From Rhodocyclaceae bacterium (GTDB lineage: Bacteria > Pseudomonadota > Gammaproteobacteria > Burkholderiales > Rhodocyclaceae): a DNA stretch of 45,604 nt. Of this stretch, positions 1-8,637 are shown one piece after another. A model generated the notes under the pieces. That model did no database searches and was not told the DNA's origin. It worked only from the letters and a program-made list of their open reading frames with translations. The first letter of the stretch is position 1; each line of letters starts with the position of its first letter. Location: NCBI GenBank assembly GCA_016791145.1, contig JAEUNJ010000095.1:1-45604 (forward strand). The letters run 5' to 3'. Made by a program: the position numbers and the translations under genes.

Positions 1-1569
1 CTGATCACCAGCCGCTTCACGGGCCTGGAGTTCGGCGTCGGGGTCTTCGTCGGCCTCGCCGGCATCCTGGTCTGCTCCTTCCTGGGCGGCATGAAGGCGG
101 TGACCTGGACCCAGGTGGCCCAGTACATCATCCTGATCGTCGCCTACATGATCCCGGTGGTCTGGCTGTCCGTGAAGCATGGCTACGGCCCGGTGCCCCA
201 GGTCGGCTACGGCTACGCGTTGCAGAAGGTCAGCGAGCGGGAGAAGGTGCTCAACGACAAGGCGAGCCCGGACGGCGCCCGGGAGGAATCGGTGCGGCAG
301 ATCTTCCGCGACCGTGTCGCCGCGGCCGATGCGAAGCTGAAGGGCCTGGCCGAGGGCGGCCCCGCCTTCCTGGCCGGGGAGAAGAAGAAGCTGGAGGACA
401 AACTGGCCGAACTGAAGGCCGCCAATCCCCCGGCGGAACCCAAGGCCATCGAGGCCGCCGACAAGGCGGTCAAGGACTTCCCGGCCGACGCCGCCGCCGC
501 GAAGACCAAGTGGACGGCGGACAAGACCGGCGCGGCGGCGAAGACCGCTCCGATCAAGGCCCACGCGGAATCCTTCGCGGCCAAGGACGAGAACGCCCGC
601 GACATAGCGAAGCGGAACTTCCTCTCCCTGGTGTTCTGCCTGATGGTGGGTACCGCCGCCTTGCCCCACATCCTGATGCGCTACTACACGACCCCCTCGG
701 TCAAGGAGGCGCGCGTCTCGGTGTTCTGGTCCCTGTTCTTCATCTTCCTGCTCTACTTCACGGCGCCGGCCCTGGCGGTCCTGGTCAAGTACGAGGTCTA
801 TCACAACCTCGTGGGATCGAGCTTCGCTTCGCTGCCGACCTGGGTGAGCAACTGGGCGGCGGTGGACAAGACCCTGATGGCGATCACGGACATCAACAAG
901 GATGGCCTGGTGCAACTGGCGGAGATCACCATCGGCGGCGACCTGGTCGTCCTGGCGACGCCGGAAATCGCCGGCCTGCCCTACGTGATCTCGGGCCTGG
1001 TGGCCGCCGGCGGCCTCGCCGCGGCGCTCTCCACCGCCGACGGCCTGCTGCTGACCATCGCCAACGCCCTGTCCCACGACCTGTACTACAAGATGATCGA
1101 CCCGAACGCCCCGACGGTGCGCCGCCTGGCGGTGTCCAAGGGCCTCCTGCTGGTGGTGGCGGTCCTCGCCGCCTACGTCACCAGCCTGAAGCCGGGCGAC
1201 ATCCTGTTCCTGGTGGGCGCCGCGTTCTCGCTGGCCGCATCCGGCTTCTTCCCGGCCCTCGTCTGCGGGGTGTTCTGGAAGCGGGCCAACCAGCTGGGCG
1301 CGATCATCGGGATGCTCGGGGGCCTCGGGGTCTGCATGTACTACATGTACATGACCTACCCCTTCTTCGGCTGCGGCGCCAACTGCGTGGCCAACCAGTG
1401 GTGGAACATCGCCCCGATCTCGGCCGGCATCTTCGGCATCCCGGCGGGCTTCATCGGCGTCATCGTCGGCAGCCTGATCTCGCCGGCACCGAGCAAGGAG
1501 ACCCAGGAACTGGTGGACCACGTGCGCTACCCGAACCTGGAAGGCGACATCAACACGAGCGCCGCCTGA
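1..1569 (+). CDS. Sodium:solute symporter, VC_2705-like subfamily (5' partial)
   Basis: The frame is open from the first base of the window, so the gene starts upstream; 522 residues are visible. It is a multi-spanning inner-membrane SSS transporter that probably couples Na+ to uptake of acetate or another small organic acid. The core shows GTAALPHILMRYYT, closely matching the [14 protein letters not shown] of ActP at 3225-4910, and later the ALSTADGLLLTIANALSHD segment typical of the family. Between two membrane spans (about bases 235-600) lies an insert of roughly 120 residues rich in Lys, Ala, Glu and Asp, likely helical. A second oddity is an EF-hand-like loop at bases 889-924. Members of this subfamily usually have a small DUF4212-type partner just upstream, which would lie outside the window. 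A strong terminator follows. The family is certain; the substrate is inferred. Confidence 0.9.
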   Translation: MITSRFTGLEFGVGVFVGLAGILVCSFLGGMKAVTWTQVAQYIILIVAYMIPVVWLSVKHGYGPVPQVGYGYALQKVSEREKVLNDKASPDGAREESVRQIFRDRVAAADAKLKGLAEGGPAFLAGEKKKLEDKLAELKAANPPAEPKAIEAADKAVKDFPADAAAAKTKWTADKTGAAAKTAPIKAHAESFAAKDENARDIAKRNFLSLVFCLMVGTAALPHILMRYYTTPSVKEARVSVFWSLFFIFLLYFTAPALAVLVKYEVYHNLVGSSFASLPTWVSNWAAVDKTLMAITDINKDGLVQLAEITIGGDLVVLATPEIAGLPYVISGLVAAGGLAAALSTADGLLLTIANALSHDLYYKMIDPNAPTVRRLAVSKGLLLVVAVLAAYVTSLKPGDILFLVGAAFSLAASGFFPALVCGVFWKRANQLGAIIGMLGGLGVCMYYMYMTYPFFGCGANCVANQWWNIAPISAGIFGIPAGFIGVIVGSLISPAPSKETQELVDHVRYPNLEGDINTSAA

Positions 1570-1595
1570 ACAACGGAGGAGGAGACCTCTTTGAG

Positions 1596-1620
1596 ACCCG
1601 CCGCAAGGCGGGTTTTTTTT
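1596..1620 (+). terminator. Rho-independent terminator of the first symporter
   Basis: A 7-bp stem (1596-1602 with 1607-1613) closes a GCAA tetraloop and runs into eight consecutive T. It lies 27 bases after the stop codon of the symporter. Confidence 0.93.
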
Positions 1621-1749
1621 CGCCCCTGTTCAGCCGCGACCGGGACGCATCCACCGCAATCGCGCCGGGGACGGCGCGCGCAGAGGGCCCGCGGGGCGGC
1701 TCTGCGGGAGGGCCTGCCCGCCGCGATGCAAACGCCGCTGGGCCGGACC

Positions 1750-2340
1750 TCAGAACGGAAGGTGGGGAATCAGCCCGGAAAGATCCTCGCGGCCGCTGTC
1801 GCGCACCAGTTGCCGGGCCCGCTTCGGGTCGAAGGCGACGAGTTTCTCCACCGTCTCGCGGGTGCCGTCCCGGTGGCCGGCATGGTGCTGCGCCATGCCG
1901 AGCTGGTAGAAGGCCTCGCCGTTCATGGGTTGCAGCCGGGCTGCCTCGGCGAAGGCGGCTTCCGCCTCCGCGTGTTCGCCGAGGCCGGCCAGGGCCAGCC
2001 CCAGGCCGTACCAGGCCCGGTCCAGGTTGGCTTGCAGGCGGACCGCCTCCCGGAAGGATTCGGCGGCCTCCCGTCGCCGGCCGGCCTGCTCCCGCGCATA
2101 TCCCAGATTGAAATGGGTCGCCGCGTCGTCAGGCGCGATGCGGATCGCCTCCAGGAACCAGTGCTCCGCCGCGTCGAAGCGCCGGCGCTGGGCGGCGATG
2201 AAGGCCAGATGGCGGGCGGACTGGACGTCCTGGGGATCGTGGCGGAAGGCCTCCACGTAAGCCGCATAGGCCTTGTCCTGGTTGCCGAGGAAATGGAACA
2301 CCCAGCCTCGGGCATAATGGCGCCAGCGTTCGTAGTTCAT
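1750..2340 (-). CDS. TPR-repeat protein
   Basis: This is a 196-residue protein made almost entirely of tetratricopeptide repeats. Repeats are visible around residues 20-50 (DKAYAAYVEAFRHDPQD), 55-85 (FDAAEHWFLEAIRIAPDD), 88-118 (REAAESFREAVRLQANLD) and 122-152 (AEAEAAFAEAARLQPMN), with the usual small-residue and Pro spacing. There is no signal peptide or membrane span, so it is probably a cytoplasmic protein-binding scaffold. It is divergent from the small membrane protein at 2379, with 38 bases between the start codons, and its 3' end faces the terminator of the symporter. No specific partner can be named. TPR proteins of this size are common beside ActP-type transport genes in related bacteria only by impression, so function is left open. 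Confidence 0.82.
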   Translation of the reverse strand: MNYERWRHYARGWVFHFLGNQDKAYAAYVEAFRHDPQDVQSARHLAFIAAQRRRFDAAEHWFLEAIRIAPDDAATHFNLGYAREQAGRRREAAESFREAVRLQANLDRAWYGLGLALAGLGEHAEAEAAFAEAARLQPMNGEAFYQLGMAQHHAGHRDGTRETVEKLVAFDPKRARQLVRDSGREDLSGLIPHLPF

Positions 2341-2378
2341 CGTCCCTGCGGGTCGAGTTGGAGTGAAACGAAGATACC

Positions 2379-2681
2379 ATGGCCCATCCGGAACTGCTGA
2401 TCCTCAGCATCCTGCGTGCCCTCGTCGAGGTGGCCCTGCTGACCCTGCTGGGGCAGGGTATCCTGGCCGTCCTGGCCGGCGCCCGGCGGCAGGGCAACCC
2501 CATTTATGCGCTCTTCCTGATCGTCACCCGGCCGGTCATGCGCGCCGTGCGGATGGTGACGCCCGGCGCGATCCTCGACCGGCATCTGCCCTTCGTGGCG
2601 TTCTTCCTCCTTTTCTGGCTCTGGATCGCGCTGGCCTGGCTGAAACGGGAACTCTGCCAGGCCCAGGGGCTGGCCTGCTGA
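2379..2681 (+). CDS. Small hypothetical membrane protein
   Basis: This 100-residue protein has two hydrophobic segments, about residues 8-34 and 70-88, separated by a basic stretch (ARRQG, then RPVMRAVRMV). That pattern suggests two membrane spans with a short positively charged cytoplasmic loop. The ATG at 2379 is preceded by a purine-rich GAAACGAAG. It lies upstream of the yjcH-actP pair but is separated from it by 235 bases that contain a candidate promoter, so it is probably a separate transcript. No recognisable catalytic or binding motif is present. I do not recognise the family. Confidence 0.7.
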   Translation: MAHPELLILSILRALVEVALLTLLGQGILAVLAGARRQGNPIYALFLIVTRPVMRAVRMVTPGAILDRHLPFVAFFLLFWLWIALAWLKRELCQAQGLAC

Positions 2682-2786
2682 GCATTTCCTGTAAGCCAGC
2701 CGTCAGCCGGCGGTAAGTGGGGCGTCAGAGTGCGCCCGTAACATCCGACGCCGTATCAGTGTCGGTCCGACTGCCCGCGGGGCAGG

Positions 2787-2814
2787 TTGGGCCGGCAGCA
2801 GAGAATGCTATGTT
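2787..2814 (+). promoter_or_regulatory. Candidate extended -10 promoter for yjcH-actP
   Basis: The intergenic stretch 2682-2916 holds an extended -10 element TGCTATGTT (2806-2814), with a weak -35 TTGGGC at 2787-2792 and a 16-base spacer. The predicted start is near 2821, giving a leader of about 96 bases. A 5-bp inverted repeat CCGAC/GTCGG (2745-2749 and 2761-2765) lies just upstream and could be an operator. The rest of the gap shows nothing I can name. Confidence 0.35.
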
Positions 2815-2916
2815 CGCAGCCTCCCCCTGCGTTCATGGGTCAGCGAGAACCGGTCCCTTGGGAGCCGGACGGGGGAGGAAAGCAGTCCCAATCAACGGAG
2901 GAAACGGAGACAGGCC

Positions 2917-3228
2917 ATGGCAGCAGACCTCTACGAAAAGATCCAGGCGAACCCCAGGTTCCACGAGTTCGTCGGCAAGCGCAACAGCTATTCCATCCTG
3001 ATGACCGTGCTGGGCGCCCTCGCCTATTACGGCTTCATCCTGCTGGTGGCCTACAACAAGGAGTTCCTGGCGTCCAAGATCGGCACCGGCGCGGTGATGA
3101 GCGTCGGCATCCCGATCGGCGTCGGCGTCATCGTCTTCACCATCATCATCACCTGGATCTACGTCCGCCGCGCCAACAGCGAGTTCGACGAGATCAACGC
3201 GGAAATCGTCAAGGAGGCCAACAAGTGA
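2917..3228 (+). CDS. yjcH: DUF485 (YjcH-type) small membrane partner of ActP
   Basis: This 103-residue inner-membrane protein has two spans, about residues 26-47 and 58-84, and a charged C-terminal tail. It aligns by eye with E. coli YjcH: an N-terminal helix around [12 protein letters not shown], then [19 protein letters not shown] and [10 protein letters not shown]. In E. coli the DUF485 gene sits between acs and actP. Here it directly precedes actP: its TGA overlaps the GTG start of actP (GTGA at 3225-3228), which implies translational coupling. A role as an accessory or assembly partner of the acetate permease is inferred from this linkage. GGAGG-like sequences lie ahead of the ATG in the stretch 2896-2912. 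Confidence 0.92.
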   Translation: MAADLYEKIQANPRFHEFVGKRNSYSILMTVLGALAYYGFILLVAYNKEFLASKIGTGAVMSVGIPIGVGVIVFTIIITWIYVRRANSEFDEINAEIVKEANK

Positions 3229-4910
3229 AGGTCCGCTCCCAGCACATCCTCGGCGGCCTGGCCGCCCTCCTGGCGGCCGGCGCGGTGTTCGCCGCCGGCG
3301 CCGACCTGGGCCAGGCCCAGAAGCAGGCAACGAACTGGACGGCCATCGTCATGTTCGCCATCTTCGTCTTCGCCACCCTGTGGATCACCAAGTGGGCGGC
3401 CTCGAAGACCAAGACGGCGGCGGACTTCTACACGGCCGGCGGCGGCATCACCGGCTTCCAGAACGGTCTGGCCATCGCCGGCGACTACATGTCGGCGGCA
3501 TCCTTCCTCGGTATTTCCGGCCTGGTGTTCGCCAACGGCTTCGACGGCCTGATCTTCTCGATCGGCTGGCTCGTCGGCTGGCCCATCATCACCTTCCTGA
3601 TGGCCGAACGCCTGCGCAACCTGGGCAAGTTCACTTTCGCCGACGTGGCGTCCTACCGCTTCTCCCAGACGCCGGTGCGGACCTTCGCGGCCATCAGCAC
3701 CCTGGTCGTGGTGGCCTTCTACATGATCGCCCAGATGGTGGGCGCGGGCCAGCTGATCAAGGTCCTGTTCGGCCTCGAGTACCTGTACGCCGAGATCCTC
3801 GTGGGCGTGATCATGATGATGTACGTGCTGTTCGGCGGCATGACGGCGACCACCTGGGTGCAGATCATCAAGGCCTGCATGCTGCTGGGCGGCGCCACCT
3901 TCATGGCCCTGGCCGTGCTGTTCCAGTTCGGCTTCAGCCCCGAGGCCCTGTTCGCCAAGGCCACCGAAGTGCATGCCAAGAAGGACGCCATCATGGGTCC
4001 GGGCGCGCTGATCAAGGATCCCATCTCCGCCATCTCGGTGGGCATGGCCCTGATGTTCGGCACCGCCGGCCTGCCGCACATCCTGATGCGCTTCTTCACC
4101 GTCCCGAACGCCAAGGAGGCCCGCAAGTCGGTGGCCTGGGCGACGACCTGGATCGGCTACTTCTACATCCTGACCTTCATCATCGGCTTCGGCGCCATCG
4201 TGATGCTGATCCAGGATCCGGCGTCCTACTTCGTCGATGGCAACATCGCCAAGGGCCTCAAGGGCGGCGGCAACATGGCGGCCGTGCATCTGTCGAAGGC
4301 CGTCGGTGGCGACCTCTTCCTCGGCTTCATTTCCGCCGTGGCCTTCGCCACCATCCTGGCCGTCGTGGCCGGCCTGACGCTCTCCGGCGCCTCCGCCGTG
4401 TCCCATGACCTGTACGCCTCCGTCTGGCGCCACGGCAACGTGGATTCCGCCACGGAACTGCGCTGGTCCAAGGGCGCCACCCTGGTGCTGGGCGTCGTCG
4501 CCATCTACCTGGGCATCGCCTTCGAGAAGGAGAACGTCGCCTACATGGTGATGCTGGCCTTCACGATCGCCTGTTCCGGCAACTTCCCGGTGCTGTTCAT
4601 GTCGGTGCTCTGGAAGGGCTGCACGACCCGGGGCGTCGTGGTCGGCGGCACGGTTGGCCTGATCCTGGCCACGGTGCTGACCATCGGCTCCGCGAGCGTC
4701 TGGGAAGCCGTGCTGAAGAACCCGGCGGGCTCCGCCTGGTTCCCCTACAGCTCCGCCGCGCTCTTCTCCATGACCGCCGCCTTCGTGACCATCTGGCTGG
4801 TGTCGATCCTCGACAACAGCGAGCAGGCCCAGAAGGAGCGCGCCATGTACCGCGACCAGCACATCCGGTCCGAGACGGGCGTCGGCGCCGCCGCCGCGTC
4901 CGCCCACTGA
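3225..4910 (+). CDS. actP: Cation/acetate symporter ActP
   Basis: ActP is an SSS-family permease that takes up acetate and related short carboxylates with a cation. The start is the GTG at 3225: it overlaps the TGA of yjcH, has AAGGAGG at 3211-3217, and opens a signal-like first helix (residues about 8-25) followed by [19 protein letters not shown], as in E. coli ActP. The product is 561 residues against about 549 in E. coli. Family motifs include [32 protein letters not shown] and [18 protein letters not shown]. It forms an operon with yjcH and ends at a strong terminator. Nothing is missing or broken. Together with the first gene of the window, the cell has two SSS carboxylate transporters within 5 kb. 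Confidence 0.96.
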   Translation: MKVRSQHILGGLAALLAAGAVFAAGADLGQAQKQATNWTAIVMFAIFVFATLWITKWAASKTKTAADFYTAGGGITGFQNGLAIAGDYMSAASFLGISGLVFANGFDGLIFSIGWLVGWPIITFLMAERLRNLGKFTFADVASYRFSQTPVRTFAAISTLVVVAFYMIAQMVGAGQLIKVLFGLEYLYAEILVGVIMMMYVLFGGMTATTWVQIIKACMLLGGATFMALAVLFQFGFSPEALFAKATEVHAKKDAIMGPGALIKDPISAISVGMALMFGTAGLPHILMRFFTVPNAKEARKSVAWATTWIGYFYILTFIIGFGAIVMLIQDPASYFVDGNIAKGLKGGGNMAAVHLSKAVGGDLFLGFISAVAFATILAVVAGLTLSGASAVSHDLYASVWRHGNVDSATELRWSKGATLVLGVVAIYLGIAFEKENVAYMVMLAFTIACSGNFPVLFMSVLWKGCTTRGVVVGGTVGLILATVLTIGSASVWEAVLKNPAGSAWFPYSSAALFSMTAAFVTIWLVSILDNSEQAQKERAMYRDQHIRSETGVGAAAASAH

Positions 4911-4930
4911 CCCACCGGGCGTGCCAGGAA

Positions 4931-4957
4931 ACCCCGGGCTGCGGCCCGGGGTTTTTT
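4931..4957 (+). terminator. Rho-independent terminator after actP
   Basis: A perfect 9-bp stem (4931-4939 with 4944-4952), TGCG loop and six T. It begins 21 bases after the actP stop codon. Confidence 0.95.
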
Positions 4958-4958
4958 C

Positions 4959-4988
4959 TTGCCGCACCAACGCGCAAGCCGCTATAAT
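4959..4988 (+). promoter_or_regulatory. Sigma-70 promoter of the tRNA-Phe unit
   Basis: A perfect -10 TATAAT at 4983-4988 has a -35 TTGCCG at 4959-4964 with an 18-base spacer. It starts immediately after the T-run of the actP terminator. Predicted transcription starts near 4995, leaving about 100 bases of leader before the mature tRNA. A GC-rich discriminator (GCGCGG) follows the -10, as in stringently controlled stable-RNA promoters. Confidence 0.7.
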
Positions 4989-5037
4989 GCGCGGCTTTCC
5001 GGCGCCGGCAAGGCGGCGGAAGGCGCACGAAGGCCCG

Positions 5038-5073
5038 GTGGTCCAGTCGAAGAAGCAGCGGACTGACATCGCG
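5038..5073 (+). other. tRNA-like fragment in the tRNA-Phe leader
   Basis: This stretch resembles the D-arm and anticodon-arm part of the downstream tRNA-Phe. Thirteen bases are identical (5054-5066 equals 5120-5132, AGCAGCGGACTGA), and the flanks align with few changes (GTGGTCCAGTCG against GTAGCTCAGTTGG). There is no acceptor or T arm, so it is not a functional tRNA. It may be a remnant of a duplicated or recombined tRNA gene. Confidence 0.5.
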
Positions 5074-5097
5074 GCCGGCGAGCAGCAGTTGTACCGA

Positions 5098-5173
<76 letters not shown>

Positions 5174-5177
5174 ATTC

Positions 5178-5207
5178 AACGCCCAACCCTCACCGGTTGG
5201 GCGTTTT
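5178..5207 (+). terminator. Terminator of the tRNA-Phe unit
   Basis: A perfect 11-bp stem (5178-5188 with 5195-5205), CTCACC loop and a four-T run, starting 5 bases after the CCA end. Confidence 0.9.
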
Positions 5208-5248
5208 CATGTGCCCCCACGGATAACCGTCGCCGGCCCGTTTCTTCC

Positions 5249-5254
5249 TATAAT
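5249..5254 (+). promoter_or_regulatory. -10 element for hemA-prfA-prmC
   Basis: A perfect TATAAT lies 28 bases before the hemA ATG. No convincing -35 is seen at the normal spacing. The predicted start is near 5261, giving a leader of only about 22 bases. Confidence 0.5.
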
Positions 5255-5282
5255 CCGCAAGTTACTTCCGCGTCCGACCGGC

Positions 5283-6536
5283 ATGCAGCTTTTCGCCCTG
5301 GGCCTGAATCACCATACGGCGCCCCTTGCAGTGCGCGAGCGGGTGGCCTTCGACCCCTTGCGTCTGCCCCAGGCGCTGAACGACCTGCTGCGCGCCAAGC
5401 CGGTGCGCGAAGCGGCGATCCTTTCCACCTGCAATCGCACCGAGCTCTACTGCGCGACCGACCGGCCGGATGCGGCCGCCGAGTGGCTGGCCGAGTACCA
5501 CGCGCTGCCGAGCGGCGACGTCCGTCCCTACCTGTATTCCCACCCCCAGCGCAGCGCCGTCCGCCACATGTTCCGCGTCGCCAGCGGCCTTGATTCCATG
5601 GTGCTGGGGGAACCCCAGATCCTCGGCCAGATGAAGCAGGCGGCGCGGGTGGCGGAGGAAGCCGGGACCCTCGGGACACTGCTGGGCAAGCTTTTCCAGC
5701 GTACCTTTTCGGTGGCCAAGGAAGTCCGCTCCACGACGGCGATCGGCGCCAATATCGTGTCCATGGCCGCCGCCGCCGTCCACCTTTCCGAGCGCATCTT
5801 CGAAAGCCTGCACGACCAGCGCGTCCTGTTCATCGGCGCCGGGGAGATGATCGAGCTTTGCGCCGCCCATTTCGCCGGGGCCAGGCCGAAGGCCATCACC
5901 ATCGCCAACCGGACCATCGAAAGGGCCCAGGCCCTGGCGACGCGCTTCGGCGGTGCTGCCCTGCGCCTCGACGAGATCGGCGAACGCCTGCACGATTTCG
6001 ACATCGTGGTGGCCTGTACCGCGAGTCCGCTGCCCATCGTCGGGCTCGGGGCCGTGAAGCGCGCCCTGAAGGCCCGGCGCCATCGTCCGATGGTGATGGT
6101 GGACCTGGCGCTGCCGCGCGACATCGAGGAGGAGGTGGGCCGCCTGGACGACGTCTTCCTCTATGCCCTGGACGACCTGGCGGAGATCGTCGAGCAGGGC
6201 CTGGAGTCGCGGCAGGCGGCGGTGGTGGAGGCCGAGTCCATCATCGACGACCGCGTCACGAGCTTCCTGCAATGGATGGACGCCCGCGAGGCGGTGCCGA
6301 CGATCCGCGCCCTGCGGGACCATGCGGATCGCATGCGGCGGCACGAGCTCGAGTTCGCGCACCGGTTGCTGGCCCGGGGCGAGCCTCCCGAAAAGGTGCT
6401 GGAAGCCCTTTCCCACCGGCTGACGAACAAGTTCCTCCATGCGCCCACCCAGGCCCTCAACCAGTCGGAGGGCGATGAGCGCGGCGAACTGCAGGACCTG
6501 CTCGCCCGCCTGTTTCACCTGCACCGGGACCACTAG
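5283..6536 (+). CDS. hemA: Glutamyl-tRNA reductase
   Basis: HemA reduces Glu-tRNA(Glu) to glutamate-1-semialdehyde with NADPH, the first committed step of C5-pathway tetrapyrrole synthesis. The product is 417 residues, essentially the E. coli length. The N-terminal catalytic domain has the active-site STCNRTE with Cys50, and the [14 protein letters not shown] opening is diagnostic. The NADP-binding domain carries LFIGAGEM, and the C-terminal part is the helical dimerisation domain. The frame is open to a more upstream ATG (5211), but the ATG at 5283 matches the family N-terminus and lies just after the -10 TATAAT. It heads a hemA-prfA-prmC cluster, a classic proteobacterial arrangement; prfA starts 51 bases later. 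Confidence 0.97.
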   Translation: MQLFALGLNHHTAPLAVRERVAFDPLRLPQALNDLLRAKPVREAAILSTCNRTELYCATDRPDAAAEWLAEYHALPSGDVRPYLYSHPQRSAVRHMFRVASGLDSMVLGEPQILGQMKQAARVAEEAGTLGTLLGKLFQRTFSVAKEVRSTTAIGANIVSMAAAAVHLSERIFESLHDQRVLFIGAGEMIELCAAHFAGARPKAITIANRTIERAQALATRFGGAALRLDEIGERLHDFDIVVACTASPLPIVGLGAVKRALKARRHRPMVMVDLALPRDIEEEVGRLDDVFLYALDDLAEIVEQGLESRQAAVVEAESIIDDRVTSFLQWMDAREAVPTIRALRDHADRMRRHELEFAHRLLARGEPPEKVLEALSHRLTNKFLHAPTQALNQSEGDERGELQDLLARLFHLHRDH

Positions 6537-6587
6537 CCCGCCCCAGCCTGCGGCCGGCCCGTCGTGGTGCCGGAGCCGTCCTCCCTG

Positions 6588-7670
6588 ATGAAGCCCAGCA
6601 TACGCACCAAGCTCGAACAACTTTCCGAACGCCTCGTGGAGGCGGACCGGCTGCTGGCCGCCGAGGAGGCGACCCGCGACCTGGACCGGTTCCGCCGGAT
6701 TTCCCGCGAGAGGGCCGAACTGGAACCCCTGGTGAACCTGTATCGGGAGTTCAGGCGGGCGGAGAACGACGTCCGCGAGGCGGAGGCGATGCTGGGCGAT
6801 CCGGAGATGAAGGCCTTTGCCCAGGAGGAGATCGCCGCGGCCGGGGAGCGGCTTCCGGCCCTCGAGCTCGAACTGCAGCGGTTGCTGCTGCCCCGCGACC
6901 CCAATGACGATCGCAACCTCTTCCTGGAGATCCGCGCCGGCACGGGCGGCGAGGAATCCGCCCTCTTCGCGGCCGATCTGTTCCGCATGTATTCCCGCTA
7001 TGCCGAGCGCCAGGGCTGGCGGGTCGAGGTGGTTTCCCGCAGCGAGTCCGACCTGGGCGGATACCGGGAGATCATCTGCCGGATCGCGGGTCCGGGGGCC
7101 TACTCGAAGCTGAAGTTCGAATCGGGTGCCCACCGTGTCCAGCGGGTCCCCGAGACCGAGGCCCAGGGCCGGATCCACACCTCCGCATGCACGGTGGCCG
7201 TGCTGCCGGAGGCCGACGAGGTCGGCGCGGCGCAGATCAATCCCGCCGACCTGCGGATCGACACCTTCCGGGCCTCGGGGGCCGGGGGCCAGCATGTGAA
7301 CAAGACGGACTCGGCCGTGCGCATCACCCACCTGCCGACCGGCATCGTCGTCGAGTGCCAGGACGACCGTTCCCAGCATCGCAACCGCGCCCAGGCCATG
7401 AGCGTGCTCGCCGCCCGGATCCGCGACGCCCAGGTCCGCCAGCAGGAGCACGAGATCGCGTCGACCCGCAGGAGCCTCGTCGGGACGGGAGACCGTTCGG
7501 AACGCATCCGGACCTACAACTTTCCCCAGGGACGGGTCACCGACCATCGCATCAACCTGACCCTCCACAAGATCGACACCGTCATGGAAGGGGAGTTGGA
7601 CGAGATCGTCTCGGCGCTGGCCGCCGAGCACCAGGCCGAGCAGCTGGCCCAGCTGGCGGACGCCGGGTGA
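6588..7670 (+). CDS. prfA: Peptide chain release factor 1
   Basis: RF1 reads UAA and UAG and triggers peptidyl-tRNA hydrolysis. The 360-residue product has the GGQ motif at residues 233-235 within [15 protein letters not shown], exactly as in E. coli. The codon-recognition PxT element appears as PET in [15 protein letters not shown], where RF2 would have SPF, so this is RF1. The ATG at 6588 gives the standard N-terminus; a GTG 24 bases upstream in frame is less likely. Its TGA overlaps the GTG of prmC (7667-7670), so the factor and the enzyme that methylates its GGQ glutamine are translationally coupled. Confidence 0.97.
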   Translation: MKPSIRTKLEQLSERLVEADRLLAAEEATRDLDRFRRISRERAELEPLVNLYREFRRAENDVREAEAMLGDPEMKAFAQEEIAAAGERLPALELELQRLLLPRDPNDDRNLFLEIRAGTGGEESALFAADLFRMYSRYAERQGWRVEVVSRSESDLGGYREIICRIAGPGAYSKLKFESGAHRVQRVPETEAQGRIHTSACTVAVLPEADEVGAAQINPADLRIDTFRASGAGGQHVNKTDSAVRITHLPTGIVVECQDDRSQHRNRAQAMSVLAARIRDAQVRQQEHEIASTRRSLVGTGDRSERIRTYNFPQGRVTDHRINLTLHKIDTVMEGELDEIVSALAAEHQAEQLAQLADAG

Positions 7671-8494
7671 GCATTCCCGCGTCGGTCGCGGCCGCCCTTG
7701 CCGAGGCGCGGGCGCGGATTCCGGTGTCCGAGGCGCGCAGCCTGCTGGCCGATGTTCTCGGCCGCGACCGGGTCTGGCTCGAAAGCCACCGGGACGATCC
7801 GATCGCCCCCGAGTTGGCGTCCCGTTTCGCCGCCCTCGTGGGACGCCGGGCGGCGGGGGAGCCGGTCGCCTACCTCCTCGGCCGGCGCGAGTTCTACGGC
7901 CGGGATTTCATCGTGTCGCCGGCCGTGCTGATTCCGCGGCCCGAGACGGAACTCCTGGTCGAGTGGGCGCTGGAGGCGGCCGCGGGTCTCGTGTCCCCCC
8001 GCATCCTGGACCTGGGCACCGGCAGCGGATGCATCGCGGTGACCCTGGCCCTGGAAAGGCCCGACGCGCAGGTCACGGCAACGGACGTCTCGCCGGAGGC
8101 CCTGGAGATCGCGCGCCGGAACGCTGCCCGGCTGGGCGCCCGTGTCGAGTTCGCGCACGGCGACTGGTTCTCGGCGGTCGGCAGCGACCGTTTCGACCTG
8201 GTCGTCGCGAATCCTCCTTATGTGGCTTCGGAAGACCCGCACCTGCGGGCGGGCGATCTGCGCTTCGAGCCCCCGAACGCCCTCGCATCGGGCCCGGAAG
8301 GCATGGACGCCATCCGCCTCATCCTCGCCGGGGCGTCCGCCCACCTGGCGAGGGGCGGGTGGCTCGCCATCGAGCATGGATTCGACCAGGGTCCCGCCTG
8401 TATTCGCGCCTTCTCGGACGCCGGCCTCTACGGTGTCCGGCAGATGAAAGACTTGGCCGGTCTTGCCAGGATGACCACCGGGTTCGTGAAATAA
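7667..8494 (+). CDS. prmC: Release factor glutamine N5-methyltransferase PrmC
   Basis: PrmC (formerly HemK) uses S-adenosylmethionine to methylate the GGQ glutamine of RF1 and RF2. The product is 275 residues. The SAM-binding motif [16 protein letters not shown] and the substrate-binding NPPY at residues 182-185 ([10 protein letters not shown]) are intact, and the [14 protein letters not shown] segment is family-specific. The start is the GTG at 7667, overlapping the prfA stop. It ends the hemA-prfA-prmC cluster; a short hairpin follows at 8516. Nothing unusual. Confidence 0.96.
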   Translation: MSIPASVAAALAEARARIPVSEARSLLADVLGRDRVWLESHRDDPIAPELASRFAALVGRRAAGEPVAYLLGRREFYGRDFIVSPAVLIPRPETELLVEWALEAAAGLVSPRILDLGTGSGCIAVTLALERPDAQVTATDVSPEALEIARRNAARLGARVEFAHGDWFSAVGSDRFDLVVANPPYVASEDPHLRAGDLRFEPPNALASGPEGMDAIRLILAGASAHLARGGWLAIEHGFDQGPACIRAFSDAGLYGVRQMKDLAGLARMTTGFVK

Positions 8495-8515
8495 GTCGCG
8501 CCGTTTCGGCCGCAC

Positions 8516-8535
8516 TAGTCCGGACGGACTATTTT
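8516..8535 (+). terminator. Weak candidate terminator after prmC
   Basis: TAGTCC (8516-8521) and GGACTA (8526-8531) form a 6-bp stem around GGAC and are followed by TTTT. It lies 22 bases after prmC. The short T-run makes it marginal. The rest of the 143-base gap up to 8638 has a TATAAA at 8555-8560 that could serve the next gene. Confidence 0.4.
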
Positions 8536-8637
8536 CCGGGGCCGTGGCGATGGGTATAAAGGCATCGTGAATCGGGATTTCGCAGGTGCGAAATCCAGGC
8601 ACGGCAGCTTTCCACCCGATCATCCAAGGACCCCGAC

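Noticed and set aside
510..2111. Long open frame on the plus strand in a different phase from the symporter
   Set aside because: It is rich in Arg, Gly and Pro, runs across a terminator and into an opposite-strand gene, and has no family motif; it is a high-GC shadow.
3159..5069. 636-residue open frame on the minus strand over actP
   Set aside because: Composition is His, Gly, Asp and Gln rich as expected of an antisense of a membrane protein gene, with no motif and no ribosome site.
5262..7631. 789-residue open frame on the minus strand over hemA and prfA
   Set aside because: Antisense to two certain genes and lacking any domain signature.
8543..8560. Possible sigma-54 promoter before the PEP-CTERM gene (TGGC followed by TATAAA)
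   Set aside because: The required GC at -12 is not found at the correct distance from the GG, so it does not fit the consensus.
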